Assembly: GCF_016808335.1 (NCBI RefSeq)
Contig: NC_053149.1
Span: 22,810,451-22,874,450 of the forward strand
Direction: 5' to 3'
From: Panicum virgatum
Taxonomy: Eukaryota; Streptophyta; Magnoliopsida; Poales; Poaceae
Length of the DNA stretch: 64,000 nucleotides
Made by a program: the position numbers and the translations under genes. Of the stretch, positions 33,418 through 44,740 are shown piece after piece. Below the pieces are notes generated by a model. The model was not told the origin of the DNA and made no database searches. It saw nothing but the letters and a program-made list of their open reading frames with translations. The first letter of the stretch is position 1. Each line of letters opens with the position of its first letter.

Positions 33418-35541
33418 ATGGCCAAGATGGGAGGTTCGCCGCCTCACTTCGAGGGCAAGAACTTTGCCTATTGGAAAGTTCGTATGGCCGCATACCTTGA
33501 TGCGATTGCCCCCGAAGTGTGGTTGGCAACAAAGACCAGGTTCACCGGAACTCCCACCTCGGAGCAATTAAAATGGAATGCTATGGCTAGAAATGTAATT
33601 TTTGAAGCCATTAGTGAGCAAGTCTTTGCTAGAGTAAATGGCATGGACTTAGCAAGTGATATATGGAAAGAGCTAATTGAAATTCATGAAGGCTCCACAA
33701 AAGTCCGTGAACAAAAATATCATTTGTTTAGAGCTAAGTATGATTCCTTTAAGATGCTAGCTCACGAAAATTGCAATGATATGTATTCTCGCTTGAATGT
33801 CATTGTCAAGGACATTAATGCTCTTGAAGTTTCTAAAATTGACAGTGGCTCCATCAACCGCAAGATTCTCATGCTCCTTTCGAAGCCCAAGTATAACATC
33901 ATCAATGCTATGCTTCAAAAGGAGAATCTTGATACAATGGAAGTGGGAGAGCTTGTGGGCGAAATTCGCGCTCATGAAATGGGTATCCTTGATATGTCCG
34001 AAGAGCCAACTACAAGCAAGTCAATCGCTCTCAAAACCAAGGCAAACAAGCCCCGCAAGCTCAAGATGATCAAGCAAGAATCAAGCTCAAGCAATGAAGA
34101 AGAAGATCATCATGAAAGCTCATCCGATGATGAAGAAGATGGAGAACTTGCTCTCATGATGAAAAAGTTCACACGCTTGAGTGACAAGATCAACAAGAAG
34201 GGTTACAACTTTCACCCTAAAAGAAGAATGTTCCGGCCAAGGGAAGATATCAAGAACAAAACTTGCTACAATTGTGGAGAAAAAGGTCATATCTCTCCAA
34301 ATTGCCCCAAGCCGGACAAGAGAAAGAAGGACAACAAGAGCAAGCATCGCCATGATTCAAGTGATGATGATGATGAAGATGAAAAGAAGAACAAAAATAA
34401 GAAACATGGGAAGAAGAAGAGCCATGACAAGAAGACCAAGCTCTTCCCAAAGAAAAAGGGCAACACCAAGAGGAGCTTCTTGGTAGAAAAACAAGAGTGG
34501 GTGACCGATGTCTCATCAAGCGAAGAGTCAAGTGATGAGGAAGAAGATATCATCACCATCGCCCTCACCAATGAAGAATCATCGCTACCTCCACCTCCCA
34601 TGTGCCTCATGGCAAAAGGTAAAACAAAGGTATGTGAGGAGGATAGTGATAGCGATAATAATAGTGATGATGAGCTTGACCCTTCTGAGTTTACTAACCT
34701 TATTAATGAGTATACATCCGTTATCAAGAGGGAAAAGGGCAAAGTCAAGATTCTTGAGAGCACTCATGCCAAGTTAGAGCTTGCCCACTCCGACTTGCTT
34801 AGCAAGTACAATGACTTGCTCAAAAAGCACAATGAGTCACTTGTACTTGCTAAGCAAGTTGAAGAGAGCCACAAAAAGCTTAAACAAGAGCATAGGGAGT
34901 TGGCTCACAAATATCAAGAACTTGAATTTGCCTATGAAGCAATTAACCCAAGTCTTGAGAACTTTGTCAATGAAACTATTGAAAAGGTCAATGCTTCTAC
35001 TTCATGTGATGACCTACTCATTAATGCAAATGCCACTAATATTGTGCCCGAGCTTGCTCCTTCTAGGGAAAAGGAATTGATGGATCAAGTGGCAAGCCTC
35101 AAGAGTAGTGTGGAGAAGCTCTCAAGAGGAGAATACATCCACAAGGAAATTCTCTTCAACAATGCTCGTGACTACGGCAAGAGAGGTCTTGGTTCATTCC
35201 CGGAGCCAAATCAAGGGACTACTCCTTCTCCGGAGATCAAGACTAGCTTCATCAAGGAAGTTGGTTCATATTGCCAATATTGCCAAGTCACCGGGCACCA
35301 CACTAGGGAGTGCTCCTTACCATCACGCCCGCTTCCCACTTTACCTAAGAATTACTCATCAATGTTTCAAAATAACCATTTAATCTTGAGTAAAGTGAAG
35401 GGCAAGGTGAAGGCCAAATTCGTTGGCAAAATTGCTAAGGAGTCAAAGAAGAAGCTCCCCAAGCAACTTTGGGTCTCAAAAGCTCTTGTCACACATGTGC
35501 AAGGCCCAAAGCTTGTTTGGGTTCCAAAAACTCAAAAGTGA
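33418..35541 (+). CDS. gag: Copia Gag protein, SIRE type, 707 residues
   Basis: Intact frame starting MAKMGGSPPHFEGKNFAYW, the usual start of Copia Gag shortly after the primer site. Residues about 10-200 form the UBN2-type Gag core (KELIEIHEGSTKVREQKYHL, MYSRLNVIVKDINAL). A CCHC zinc knuckle lies at C283-C296 (CYNCGEKGHISPNC). A highly charged Lys/Asp/Ser region follows, then a coiled coil at about residues 440-530 (KYNDLLKKHNES, KLKQEHRELAHKYQELEF). A second CCHC motif lies at C619-C632 (CQYCQVTGHHTREC). Gag packages the element's RNA into cytoplasmic particles. The frame is undamaged, unlike pol. Two zinc knuckles and the long coiled coil fit the SIRE/Maximus lineage. Confidence 0.93.
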   Translation: MAKMGGSPPHFEGKNFAYWKVRMAAYLDAIAPEVWLATKTRFTGTPTSEQLKWNAMARNVIFEAISEQVFARVNGMDLASDIWKELIEIHEGSTKVREQKYHLFRAKYDSFKMLAHENCNDMYSRLNVIVKDINALEVSKIDSGSINRKILMLLSKPKYNIINAMLQKENLDTMEVGELVGEIRAHEMGILDMSEEPTTSKSIALKTKANKPRKLKMIKQESSSSNEEEDHHESSSDDEEDGELALMMKKFTRLSDKINKKGYNFHPKRRMFRPREDIKNKTCYNCGEKGHISPNCPKPDKRKKDNKSKHRHDSSDDDDEDEKKNKNKKHGKKKSHDKKTKLFPKKKGNTKRSFLVEKQEWVTDVSSSEESSDEEEDIITIALTNEESSLPPPPMCLMAKGKTKVCEEDSDSDNNSDDELDPSEFTNLINEYTSVIKREKGKVKILESTHAKLELAHSDLLSKYNDLLKKHNESLVLAKQVEESHKKLKQEHRELAHKYQELEFAYEAINPSLENFVNETIEKVNASTSCDDLLINANATNIVPELAPSREKELMDQVASLKSSVEKLSRGEYIHKEILFNNARDYGKRGLGSFPEPNQGTTPSPEIKTSFIKEVGSYCQYCQVTGHHTRECSLPSRPLPTLPKNYSSMFQNNHLILSKVKGKVKAKFVGKIAKESKKKLPKQLWVSKALVTHVQGPKLVWVPKTQK

Positions 35542-35557
35542 ATTGTCATGTGTGTAG

Positions 35558-38155
35558 GTGAACTACAAAGCTGGTGGAAAACATTGGGTACTTGATAGCG
35601 GTTGCTCTCAACACATGACCGGCAATGATAGCATGTTCACCTCTCTTGAAGACCCCGGCGATCATGAACATGTCACCTATGGTGATAACTCAAGGGGAAA
35701 AGTTTTAGGTTTGGGTAGAATAGTGATCTCTAAAGATTTATCTATTTCTAATGTCTTGTTTGTTGAAGCACTTAGTTTTAATCTTATTTCAATTGCTCAA
35801 TTATGTGATCTTGGACTAACGTGTACCTTTGACAAGAATGGTGTTGTAGTAACTCTTGAAGAAGACAAGTCATTGGTATTCACGGGGTTTAGGCATGGCA
35901 ACATTTATTTGGTGGATTTCTCTTCAAAGCAAACAAGCTCCATGACATGCCTCTTCACCAAGTCGTCTCTTGGGTGGCTTTGGCATAGAAGAATTGCTCA
36001 TATCGGCATGAGCAACCTCAAGAAAGCCCACAAGAGAGGGATGATCACCGGCTTGAAGGACGTCACATTTGACAAGAATAAGTTATGCAAAGCATGCCAA
36101 GCCGGGAAGCAAGTTGCAACACATCATCCCATCAAGATGATGTTGTCTACCTCCAAGCCGCTCGAGCTACTACACATGGATCTCTTTGGTCCAACTACAT
36201 ACAAGAGCATTGGTGGTAACCTCTATTGTCTAGTAATCGTTGATGATTTTTCACGCTATACTTGGGTCATGTTTTTAGGCGATAAGGGTGAAACTCCGGA
36301 AATCTTCAAGACATTTGCAAGAAGAGCTCAAAGGGAGTACAACTCCCCAATTGTGAAGATCCGGAGTGACAACGGCACCGAGTTCAAGAATATGAAGATT
36401 GAAGAATGGTGCGATGAAGAGGGCATCAAGCATGAGTTCTCCGCCACCTACACGCCTCAACAAAATGGAGTAGTGGAAAGAAAGAACAAGACACTCATCA
36501 CTCTAGCAAGAGCAATGTTGGATGATTATGGCACGTCCGAGAAGTTTTGGGCGGAAGCAATCAAAACGGCGTGTCATGCATCCAACCGAGTGTATCCCCA
36601 CCGACTCCTCAAGAAAACTCCATATGAGCTCATCACCGGAAAGAAACCAAATATATCCTACTTTCGAGTCTTTGGTTGCAAATGCTTCATCTATAAGAAG
36701 AAAAGGCTCGGTAAGTTTGAGAGTAGATGTGATGAAGGTTTCTTTCTTGGTTATGCATCAAACTCCAAAGCATATAGAGTATTCAATCAAACCTCCGGGT
36801 TAGTTGAAGAAACATGTGATGTGGAGTTTGATGAATCTAATGGCTCCCAAGAGGAGGTTGTTGGCTATGACAATATAGGTGATGACGAGATTGATGAAGC
36901 GTTGAAGAATATGTCCATTGGGGATATCAAGCCGGAAGAGGTATATGAAGGCAATGATCAAGGGGGAGGACCTTCCTCATCTACACCAAGCACCTCCACG
37001 GAGCCCCAAGTGGATGAAGATCAAAAAAAAGATGATCCACTACCTCAAGAAAATGTGCCAACGCCAACACCCCAAGTCCAAGAACAAGAAGAGCAAAATG
37101 TTCCACCACAAGCACAAGTCACCCATGATCCACCCCAACAAGCACCGCTAGTGAAGCATGGTCGCATCTCCAAGGATCATCCAATTGGTCAAATCATTGG
37201 TAGTCCTTCCAAGGGAATAAGAACTCGTTCCAAGCATGCTTCATTTTGCGAATATTACTCGTTTGTTTCTTGTATCGAACCCACTAGCATAGAGGAAGCA
37301 CTTGAGGACTCGGATTGGGTGATGGCCATGCAAGAAGAATTGAACAACTTCACCCGCAATGAAGTTTGGGTCCTCGAAGCTCCTCCGAAAGACAAGAACA
37401 TCATCGGCACCAAGTGGGCCTTTCGAAACAAGCAAGATGAACATGGGGTGGTGATACGCAACAAAGCAAGACTTGTGGCAAAAGGGTTTTCTCAAGTTGA
37501 AGGTTTGGATTTTGGTGAAACTTTTGCTCCGGTCGCAAGACTTGAAGCTATCCGCATCCTTCTTGCTTACTCTTCACATCATAACATTAAGTTGTATCAA
37601 ATGGATGTGAAAAGCGCATTCTTAAATGGCGTTATTAACGAACTTGTTTATGTTGAGCAACCTCCCGGGTTTGAAGATCCGAGGAATCCTAATCATGTTT
37701 ATAGGTTGCACAAGGCACTCTATGGGCTCAAACAAGCTCCAAGGGCTTGGTATGAGAGGCTTCGTGACTTCCTAATCATGCAAGGCTTCAAGATCGGAAG
37801 GGTGGACACCACTTTGTTCACAAAAGACGTCAACGGGGATCTTTTCATTTGTCAAATTTATGTTGACAATATTATCTTTGGCTCAACTAATGATTCACTA
37901 AGCCATGAGTTTGCTACCATGATGTCTAGGGAATTCGAGATGTCCATGATTGGCGAATTGACCTTCTTCCTTGGTTTTCAAGTCAAACAATTGAAGGAAG
38001 GGACATTCATCCATCAAGAAAAGTATACTAAGGATATCTTGAAGAAGTTCAAGATGGATGAGTGCAAGCCAATCAAGACACCCATGGCAACCAATGGGCA
38101 TCTCGACTTGGATGTCGACGGTAAACCGGTTGATCAATCCCTCTATCTTCTATGA
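35558..38155 (+). pseudogene. pol: Copia Pol: protease, integrase, reverse transcriptase; frameshifted
   Basis: The frame follows a TAG at 35555-35557 and has no ATG; it is in the +1 frame relative to gag. It contains protease ([14 protein letters not shown]13-G15), the pre-integrase HHCC finger (H143/H148, C177/C180) and the integrase core with D208, D271 and E307 (D,D-35-E). A low-complexity Gln/Pro linker and reverse transcriptase follow ([11 protein letters not shown] first Asp; YVDN at 768-771). The second Asp of the usual YVDD box is Asn here, so polymerase activity is probably lost. A one-base loss near 38145 ends the frame early; RNase H follows in the frame of gag. The original was probably one gag-pol frame disturbed by two indels. 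Confidence 0.9.
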
Positions 38156-38811
38156 TAGGGTCTTTGCTTTACCTTACCGCAACTAGGCCCGATACAATGT
38201 TTAGTGTGTGCTTGTGTGCCCGCTTTCAAGCAAACCCAAAGGAATCACACCTTTCGGCAGTGAATAGGATCCTTCGGTATCTCAAGCACACCCCAAGCAT
38301 AGGCTTGTGGTACCCCAAAGGCGCCAGTTTAGATCTCTTGGGATACTCGGATTCAGATTTTGCCGGAAGCCGTGTGGATCGCAAGAGTACCTCCGGGGGT
38401 TGCCACTTGTTTGGGCGTTCTCTAGTTTCTTGGTCGAGTAAGAAGCAAAATTCCGTGGCTTTGTCCACCGCGGAAGCGGAATATATAGCGGCCGGTGCAT
38501 GTTGTGCCCAAATCCTATATATGAAGCAAACCCTTTTGGACTTTGGTGTGAAACTAGATAGGATACCACTCCTTTGTGACAATGAAAGTGCCGTAAAAAT
38601 TGCCAAAAATCCGGTTCAACACTCTCGCACAAAGCACATTGATATTCGCCATCACTTCTTGCGTGATCACGAAGCTAAAGGAGACATATCTCTTCAAGGT
38701 GTGAGATCCGAGGAGCAATTGGCGGATATTTTCACAAAACCATTAGACGAGAGTACTTTTGTTAGGCTAAGGAATGAGCTTAATGTATTAGATGCGGCAA
38801 ACGTCATGTAA
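38152..38811 (+). pseudogene. Copia Pol C-terminus: RNase H
   Basis: The frame continues Pol after the frameshift. [14 protein letters not shown] is the thumb/connection end of reverse transcriptase. YSDSDFAG, STAEAEYIAA and LCDNESAV give the three acidic positions of RNase H, and RTKHIDIRHHFLRD and EEQLADIFTKPL are the standard Copia tail. The domain itself shows no stop. Confidence 0.92.
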
Positions 38812-40478
38812 GTTGCCATGTCATATAGAAAAATGCATACATATAGGACACTTCTCTAACCTTGTCAAGATAGTGATGAAGATGGATCTTGCATGAGCCG
38901 GTGGTCTTCGTTTCGCTCATGGCATGAAGAATGGTTCATCATGAAGAAGCTTGCCAAGGGTTCAAACTTGACAAGATAGATTTAAATTCGTGCAATGCAT
39001 GTGCTTGTCATATAGAATGCATCCATGTTTAAATTCTAGCTTTGCATTGGCATTGCATCTCGTTAGTAGCATCACAAGGGAGCAAATCACACTTCGAGAA
39101 AGATATTCATGCTAAATATGATATATCATCTCTACAAGGGTGATAAGATCAATGTTGTGCTTTAATGCCTATTGAGTCACGTCCTATCGAACTTAAGGTT
39201 TCAATCTCTAAGTTCATAGGCAAAGTGGCTCATACATTTGGTTTTTGTGTTTAAACCTCGCTTGGTTCTTAATTTGCCTATGTTTATATAAAAGATTGCG
39301 AGCACTTAGTATGAGTGTTTGAGGGGTGAGGTTGTCTCTCGAAAATGGTCCAAATTGAGTGCTTATGGCTTTGGTTTTGAAAATTTGGATCAGAAGTAGA
39401 GTTTGTAGTTCAGCAGAAATTTTCCTTAACCACCAGTTAAACCGACGCCCTGTTTTTTCCATCATCGGTTCAACCGGTGCTTAAGTCTTCGTGGCTCGGT
39501 TTCTGCATCGTCTCTGGAACAACCTCCGACCGTTACACCGATGGCCACCGGTGCATCCGATGGTTGGCGGATGAACCGACGCCTCAGCATCGGTTCAACC
39601 GGAGCTACTGCGTGGAGTTTTGGCCCTTGCAGTGTCTCTGGACCTTACTCCTGCCGTTGCACCGACGCCCGTCGGATGTTCCGATGCCTTAGTGGCTGTT
39701 CTTTCGGTGCCCCTGTTGACCATGTTTTCATCTCAACCAGATCTGGTCAAACTCAAACCGGTGAATACACCGATGCTCTTTTCTCTGAACCATCGGAACT
39801 TCCGATGCCTTAGGTTTTGCGCGCCCGCTTGACCTGTTTCACTTATCTCGCCCGTGGGCCCCATGCGTCAGTCACACCGCCTCCTCTCCCTTTCCAAATC
39901 CAAACCGCCGTCGCCGCCCGAGCTCCACGCCGCCGCCCGCTCGCCGCGCCGCCACCCGAGTGCCGCCGCTGCTCCACTGCACCGCCGCCTGCACGCGCCT
40001 CCATAGCACCGCGCCCGCGCCTCGCCAGCTTCGCGCCTGCGCCGCCCGTAAGCTGCGCGCCGCCCTGCACCCGCGCATCCTTCGCCGCGCCACCGCTCCC
40101 CACTGCCTGCGCCGCCGCTCGATCTCCTCCATGCGCCCCTGACCTACTCCGCATGTGAATCTTCACCTACTAGTCCTACACGCACAATAGTTTGAGCTCT
40201 ATCCCATCTTCTCCACCTTTTGCTTCAGCGCCGACCAAGTGTTCGAGGAATTGCCCCTTAGGCATTCTCTTCGTTCCTAGCTGAATCGTTAGGGTATGAT
40301 CTCAAGTTTCTCAGCATGTGTCATATCTTCGCTTCCATATCCTCTTTTCACATGACCACATATGTCATTTGTTTTTGCACATGCTCACATAGATATCTTT
40401 TAAACCTTTTAGCGTGTCATCGATATCAAGGCTGCTATCCTCTAGACTTCGTGTTTTAGACTCATATCATTCCATGTT
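38812..40478 (+). other. Long leader between Copia pol and the extra ORF
   Basis: No coding frame is recognised. 38812-39400 is AT-rich. 39420-39805 holds many short inverted units of ATCGGTTCAACCGGTGC type, related to those in the LTRs. 39840-40140 is GC-rich and resembles a grass 5' UTR (CTCTCCCTTTCC, CCGCCGTCGCCG). 40150-40478 is T-rich like an intron. The open frames at 39817-40158 on both strands are probably compositional. Confidence 0.6.
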
Positions 40479-42797
40479 ATGCTTCTATGTCAGATGGCTG
40501 GTGACAAGAAGGGCAAGGGTAAGATGGTTGTGCAGAAGAAGAAGAAGCGCACCCGTGAGGACTGCGAGCGAGAGCAAGCTGAGGCAGTTGCAGACGCAGC
40601 AGACAGGCAGGGTTCACTCAGGATCAGAGATCCTCAGGCTCAGGGGGAGCCACAACAGCAGTTATGTCGCTCAGGACGTACTCAGACAGCTTAGACCACA
40701 CCTGAGTCCCGCTCACGTCCACGGACTCGAGGTGGTGGTACTCAGAGGGGAGCAGGTCATGCACAGCAGCAGCAGCAGCACACCGGCAGTGGCACTCAGA
40801 CAGGAGGTCAGGACAGTGGTGAGGAGCTGCCCGAGGTTGAGTTATTTGATCTTAGGGGTATTCCAGGACCTAGGGTCAAGAGACTGAGATATGTCACCCC
40901 GGAGCAGTGGTTTCCCGAGCAGAGAGACGCTGGAGTTGATCATCGCTTTCACACTCTGCTTCAAGAGTCTTTTTACCACGCTTACTGCCAGTTGGATATC
41001 AAGATCAGTGAGCACAAGATGCTCCACTGGGTTGCTATGCGTGTGGCAGCAGGAGGGATTCCAGTGCTTCCTCTCTTCGAGAGATATGATGGATTGCCTG
41101 CTCTACTCAGTGAGAGGTCCAGATACATTCGAGAGTGGGTTCGAGTCTTCTAAGCCACTCTGTTTATTGAGGAGGACCGGCAGTTTATTGACTTCATGTT
41201 CCAGGAGAGGCACTATCGTTTAACCCGAGCTCGACTGGCTACCTTGCTTGGAGTTCAGATTGCCAAGGAGCCACACTTCGTGCACTATCAGGCTTATGGC
41301 AGCATGGTGCCTCCTCGTCGTCCTCATGAGTCTCACGTCCCATCTGACGAGGAGATCAGCGTTCTCTTTCAGCAGCCCTTCTTACCTAGTACACCGAGGA
41401 CTCCGGATAGGCTGACTCCAGTGGTACACTCTATACACCTAGCCTTGAGGAAGAGTCTGTTGTTCTGGATTGGATACAACGAGGGGATTACAGCTCTGCA
41501 GCAGTGGCTCTTATTGTACAACATGACAAGTCGTGACTTTGACCTAGTCGACTTCTTTATCTGTGAGCTAGAGGACGTGATTCTGGATGGGATGACAGTT
41601 CACCATCGCCATCCTTTTGCTCATTGGATCTGCTGGATACTTGCTCAACTCAGTCAGAATGAGCATATGGATGAGCTGGAGCAGTCGAGGACACACTTCA
41701 GTTTTTACTCACCTGCTACCCCTCAAGACGGTCGTCGTGGCTCGAGAGGCCAGCGCTGAGCACAGCGGGTTTTGGATGAGTGTATCTTGGCTGAGGGCAG
41801 AGTTGTAGATGATCCGACAGCAGCCGAGGACGCTTCACTAGCAGCAGCAGAGGCCCAGCTCCCACACTACCTGGTCACAGACTCAGAGGACTCGGATGAT
41901 GATGAGGACTTCATTCCCACTGTTACCGTCCCTCGAGGTGCTCATGACGATGAGGCAGGATCTTATGGTGCAGCCCGCACCCCTGCTCCTCCAGTTACCA
42001 CTGCTCAGGTAGCTCAGCCCGATGCACTTGCTGCCATTCTTACTCGGTTATCAGACCAGCAGGACAGATTTGCTGCAGCTCAGCTGAGTATGCAAGCAGA
42101 GCAGGCTCGCTAGCAACAGGCCCAGACACTAGTGCTTGAGGGGATCTGGCAGCAGCAGGAGGCCATGAGGTTACAGCTTCAGCAGCAGTCCCAGATCCAG
42201 CAGCAGATGTTCACCTTCTTCTCGGGATGCTTCTATCAGCTGTACCGTCACACTGGACTACCTGAGCCTCAGCTCCCTACACCCCAGCAGCTCCAGTTCG
42301 ACCCCACTGCTCCCGCTCCACCTGTTGGCGGTTTTGTGCAGACACCCTTGTCATCCTTCCCGATGTCACCACTTCTTCAGACAGGGTTGTTTGCCAGTCC
42401 TGTTCCTACTCCTGCTCCTCAGCCTAGTGTTTGGACTGCCGAGCAGCGTGCAGAGTTCCTTAGGCAGCAGCAAATCCTACACCAGCTCCAGCACCCCTCG
42501 GCTCAGTCACTCACGTCCGACTCACCTTCTCAGCCTGAGGTGCTTCGTCCGTCCGTCGTGCACCCTACACAGCCAGACCTGACTCCCGTCACGTCTGCTC
42601 CTCCGACGGACTCCACGGTCGTCGCCGAGCCAGTTACTACCGCTACACCAGCTACTTCTGCTGCTCCGACGACTCCGGTCAAGCAGAAGTCCTCTTCGGT
42701 CGACGACGACTGGACGGACGACGACGCCGACGACTCTGCCGCTCAGTTCTCCACTGGACCCAGCCTGAAGAACCCGCCTTCTCCAGCTCAGGATTAG
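40479..42797 (+). pseudogene. Extra ORF of SIRE-type Copia element (Transposase_32-like), four stops
   Basis: One frame of about 773 codons runs from 40479 to 42797 in the same direction as pol. The likely start is the ATG at 40497 (MAGDKKGKGKMVVQKKKKR). After a basic, Gln-rich start comes a folded region (LRYVTPEQWFPEQRDAG, RHYRLTRARLATLLGVQ, WIGYNEGITALQQWLLLYN) like the plant-transposon ORF domain (PF20167 type). It ends in an acidic spacer and a long Gln/Pro-rich tail. Stops at 40692-40694 (TAG), 41151-41153 (TAA), 41757-41759 (TGA) and 42111-42113 (TAG) all fit single C-to-T changes. SIRE-lineage elements are known to carry an extra gene here, sometimes called env-like; I see no signal peptide or fusion-type membrane segment, so the role is open. 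Confidence 0.75.
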
Positions 42798-43046
42798 TTT
42801 GCCTTCCTTTTTGGTGCTTTGTTGCCAAAGGGGGAGATAGATAGGGGGAGTAGAGATAGGGGGAGCTTGGTGGTTTGTGGCGTGATTGGATCTTCTTGGA
42901 TTTTGTGTGTGGACATGTTATTTGATATTGTGTATGCTCTGTTTTGACATGTCCCTACATGTGCTTTATTTCAAGTAATGAATACCTGTTTATCGCTTTC
43001 AATTTCATATCTAGTGTTTCTCTACTTTGTGTTGTCATCAATCACC
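42798..43046 (+). other. 3' UTR of the Copia internal region
   Basis: T-rich, with several AAAGGGGGAGA polypurine-like copies near 42827-42865 in addition to the terminal one. No gene. Confidence 0.6.
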
Positions 43047-43060
43047 AAAAAGGGGGAGAT
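43047..43060 (+). other. Polypurine tract of the Copia element
   Basis: AAAAAGGGGGAGAT lies directly before the 3' LTR start TGTAGCGCAT. Confidence 0.93.
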
Positions 43061-44735
43061 TGTAGCGCATCTAGGCCGATAGATGCTAATGGTAAGTTTT
43101 GGTGATTCATGACAACCGTATGCGACTAACGTGTGTTTTGAAGGGAAACTCAATGACTGGATTAGTCTCATATGAAATATGAAAGGAGACCCCTCAATTC
43201 AAAACAATCATGCGAACCAAGGACTCAATTTGAAAGCTTAAGGACCTTTCTAGTCTCAAGTGTCACAAGGAGATGAAGGACACTTGTTTTAGCTAGGTTT
43301 TATAGTTTCTAGTTCTTGATCGTACTATTAAGAGGGGTTCATGAGTTAGTAGCTTGATCAAAATTAAGTTGGCCTTAGAAATCTTGCACACTCACTCAAA
43401 AACAGCAAAAGATCGTCAATAGAAGTTAACACAACTCTTGGAAGAAGAAACAATCAAAGTCACATTCGAATCCAAGTCAATTCAGCTGAAAACAAAGAAA
43501 AACAGCAGCACCGGTTGATCCGGTGCCCTAGCGTCGGAGCATCCGATGCATGGCAGAAGGACCGATGCCCTGTCGGTCTATCTTCTTTGGAAGCAGGCAG
43601 AAATCAAGTCAAAAAAACTCTAAAGCACCGGTTGAACTGATGGTCCCAAGAAAAGCACCGGTGCATTAGATGTACTTTGTTCCAGAGAGCATGTTTTGGT
43701 GGACTTCAACTTCTCTTCAGCACCGGTTGAACCAATGCTTCAGAATCAAAACACCGGTGCATTGGATGTACTTTGTTCCAGAACGCTTGTTTGAGTTGAT
43801 CAGTGAACCTCTTCAGCACCGGTTGAACCGATGCCCCTACGGAGCATGCACCGGTGCAATGACGCAAGCGTGGATACTGTGTCAGAACTCCAACGGCTAC
43901 TAATTGGACACAGAGAGACCGGTTGAACCGATGCTTATACTTTCTATCCCGTCGGTTCTTCCGGTGGTCACGGTTTTTCTGCAGAAAACTTCCAACGGCT
44001 ATGTGACCTCCTCCACTCTATATAAGGGTACCCCCTAGCTCATTTCAGTTGCCTTTGACACCCTGAATACTTGAGGCCACCCTTGAGAAGAAGAGAAAGT
44101 GCTTTGAGCAAAAGAGAGAAGATCTAGTGCTTTGTTTGTGCTTCAACCTTGAAGAATTCATCCTTTGCAAGTGTAGCAAGTGTGCTTGAGCTAGGGCCAA
44201 CTGAGTGTAGGTCAAGTGAAGGCTTAGGAGCTTGTTACTCTTGGTGATTGGCAGCACCTAGACGATCTTGGTGATTGAAGGTGTTTCTTCCGGAGCTTGC
44301 CAAGGATTGTGGGAGCCCGAAGAAGTTTGTACGTGGCTTGAGCTCCACCACGCCGGGATGGTGAATGGAGACTCTTAGTGAGCGCCCAAGTCTTGGTGAC
44401 ATGGGAGGTGACAAGACTCTTAGTGAGTGTCACAACGTGGATTAGGGGTGTGTGCCAACACATCGACACCACGGGAAAAAATCCGGTTGTCTCTTGCCCA
44501 CTATTTCATTTCAAGCACTTACTTTCTTGCAATCTTTCATGTGCTTGACCTTAGAGATCATAACTTAGCTCTACCTTTCTTAGTTTCTTATCTTTGTTAG
44601 CTTGTGTAGTTTGCTTAATTATCCGGTTGGTGAATTGAGCTTTTCTAGCATTGCATAGGTTAAGGTTGCTTTAATTGTTTTAGAAATTTGAAAAAGGCCC
44701 AATTCACCCCCCCTCTTGGTCCATCGATCCTTACG
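43061..44735 (+). repeat. 3' LTR of the Copia element, 1675 bp
   Basis: Uninterrupted copy of the 5' LTR, starting TGTAGCGC and ending TTACG (A-to-G at the last base). TATA box TATATAAG at 44019-44026. CACCGGTTGAACCGATG units at 43506-43935. Few differences from the 5' LTR are visible, so the insertion is fairly young. Confidence 0.95.
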
Positions 44736-44740
44736 GCAGT

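Larger units (their letters stand above)
28095..44735 (+). mobile_element. SIRE/Maximus-type Ty1/Copia retrotransposon, 16.6 kb with insert
   Basis: Complete LTR-to-LTR element with target duplication GCAGT (28090-28094 and 44736-44740). Order: 5' LTR 28095-33361, primer site, gag, pol (protease, integrase, reverse transcriptase, RNase H), a long leader, an extra ORF, polypurine tract, 3' LTR 43061-44735. Domain order puts it in Ty1/Copia. The long coiled-coil Gag and the extra gene after pol fit the SIRE/Maximus lineage. Without the solo LTR it is about 13 kb. It lies in the gag gene of the minus-strand gypsy element. Confidence 0.95.

Noticed and set aside
39817..40166. Ala/Arg/Pro-rich frames on both strands before the Copia extra ORF
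   Set aside because: No family features; composition matches a GC-rich leader.
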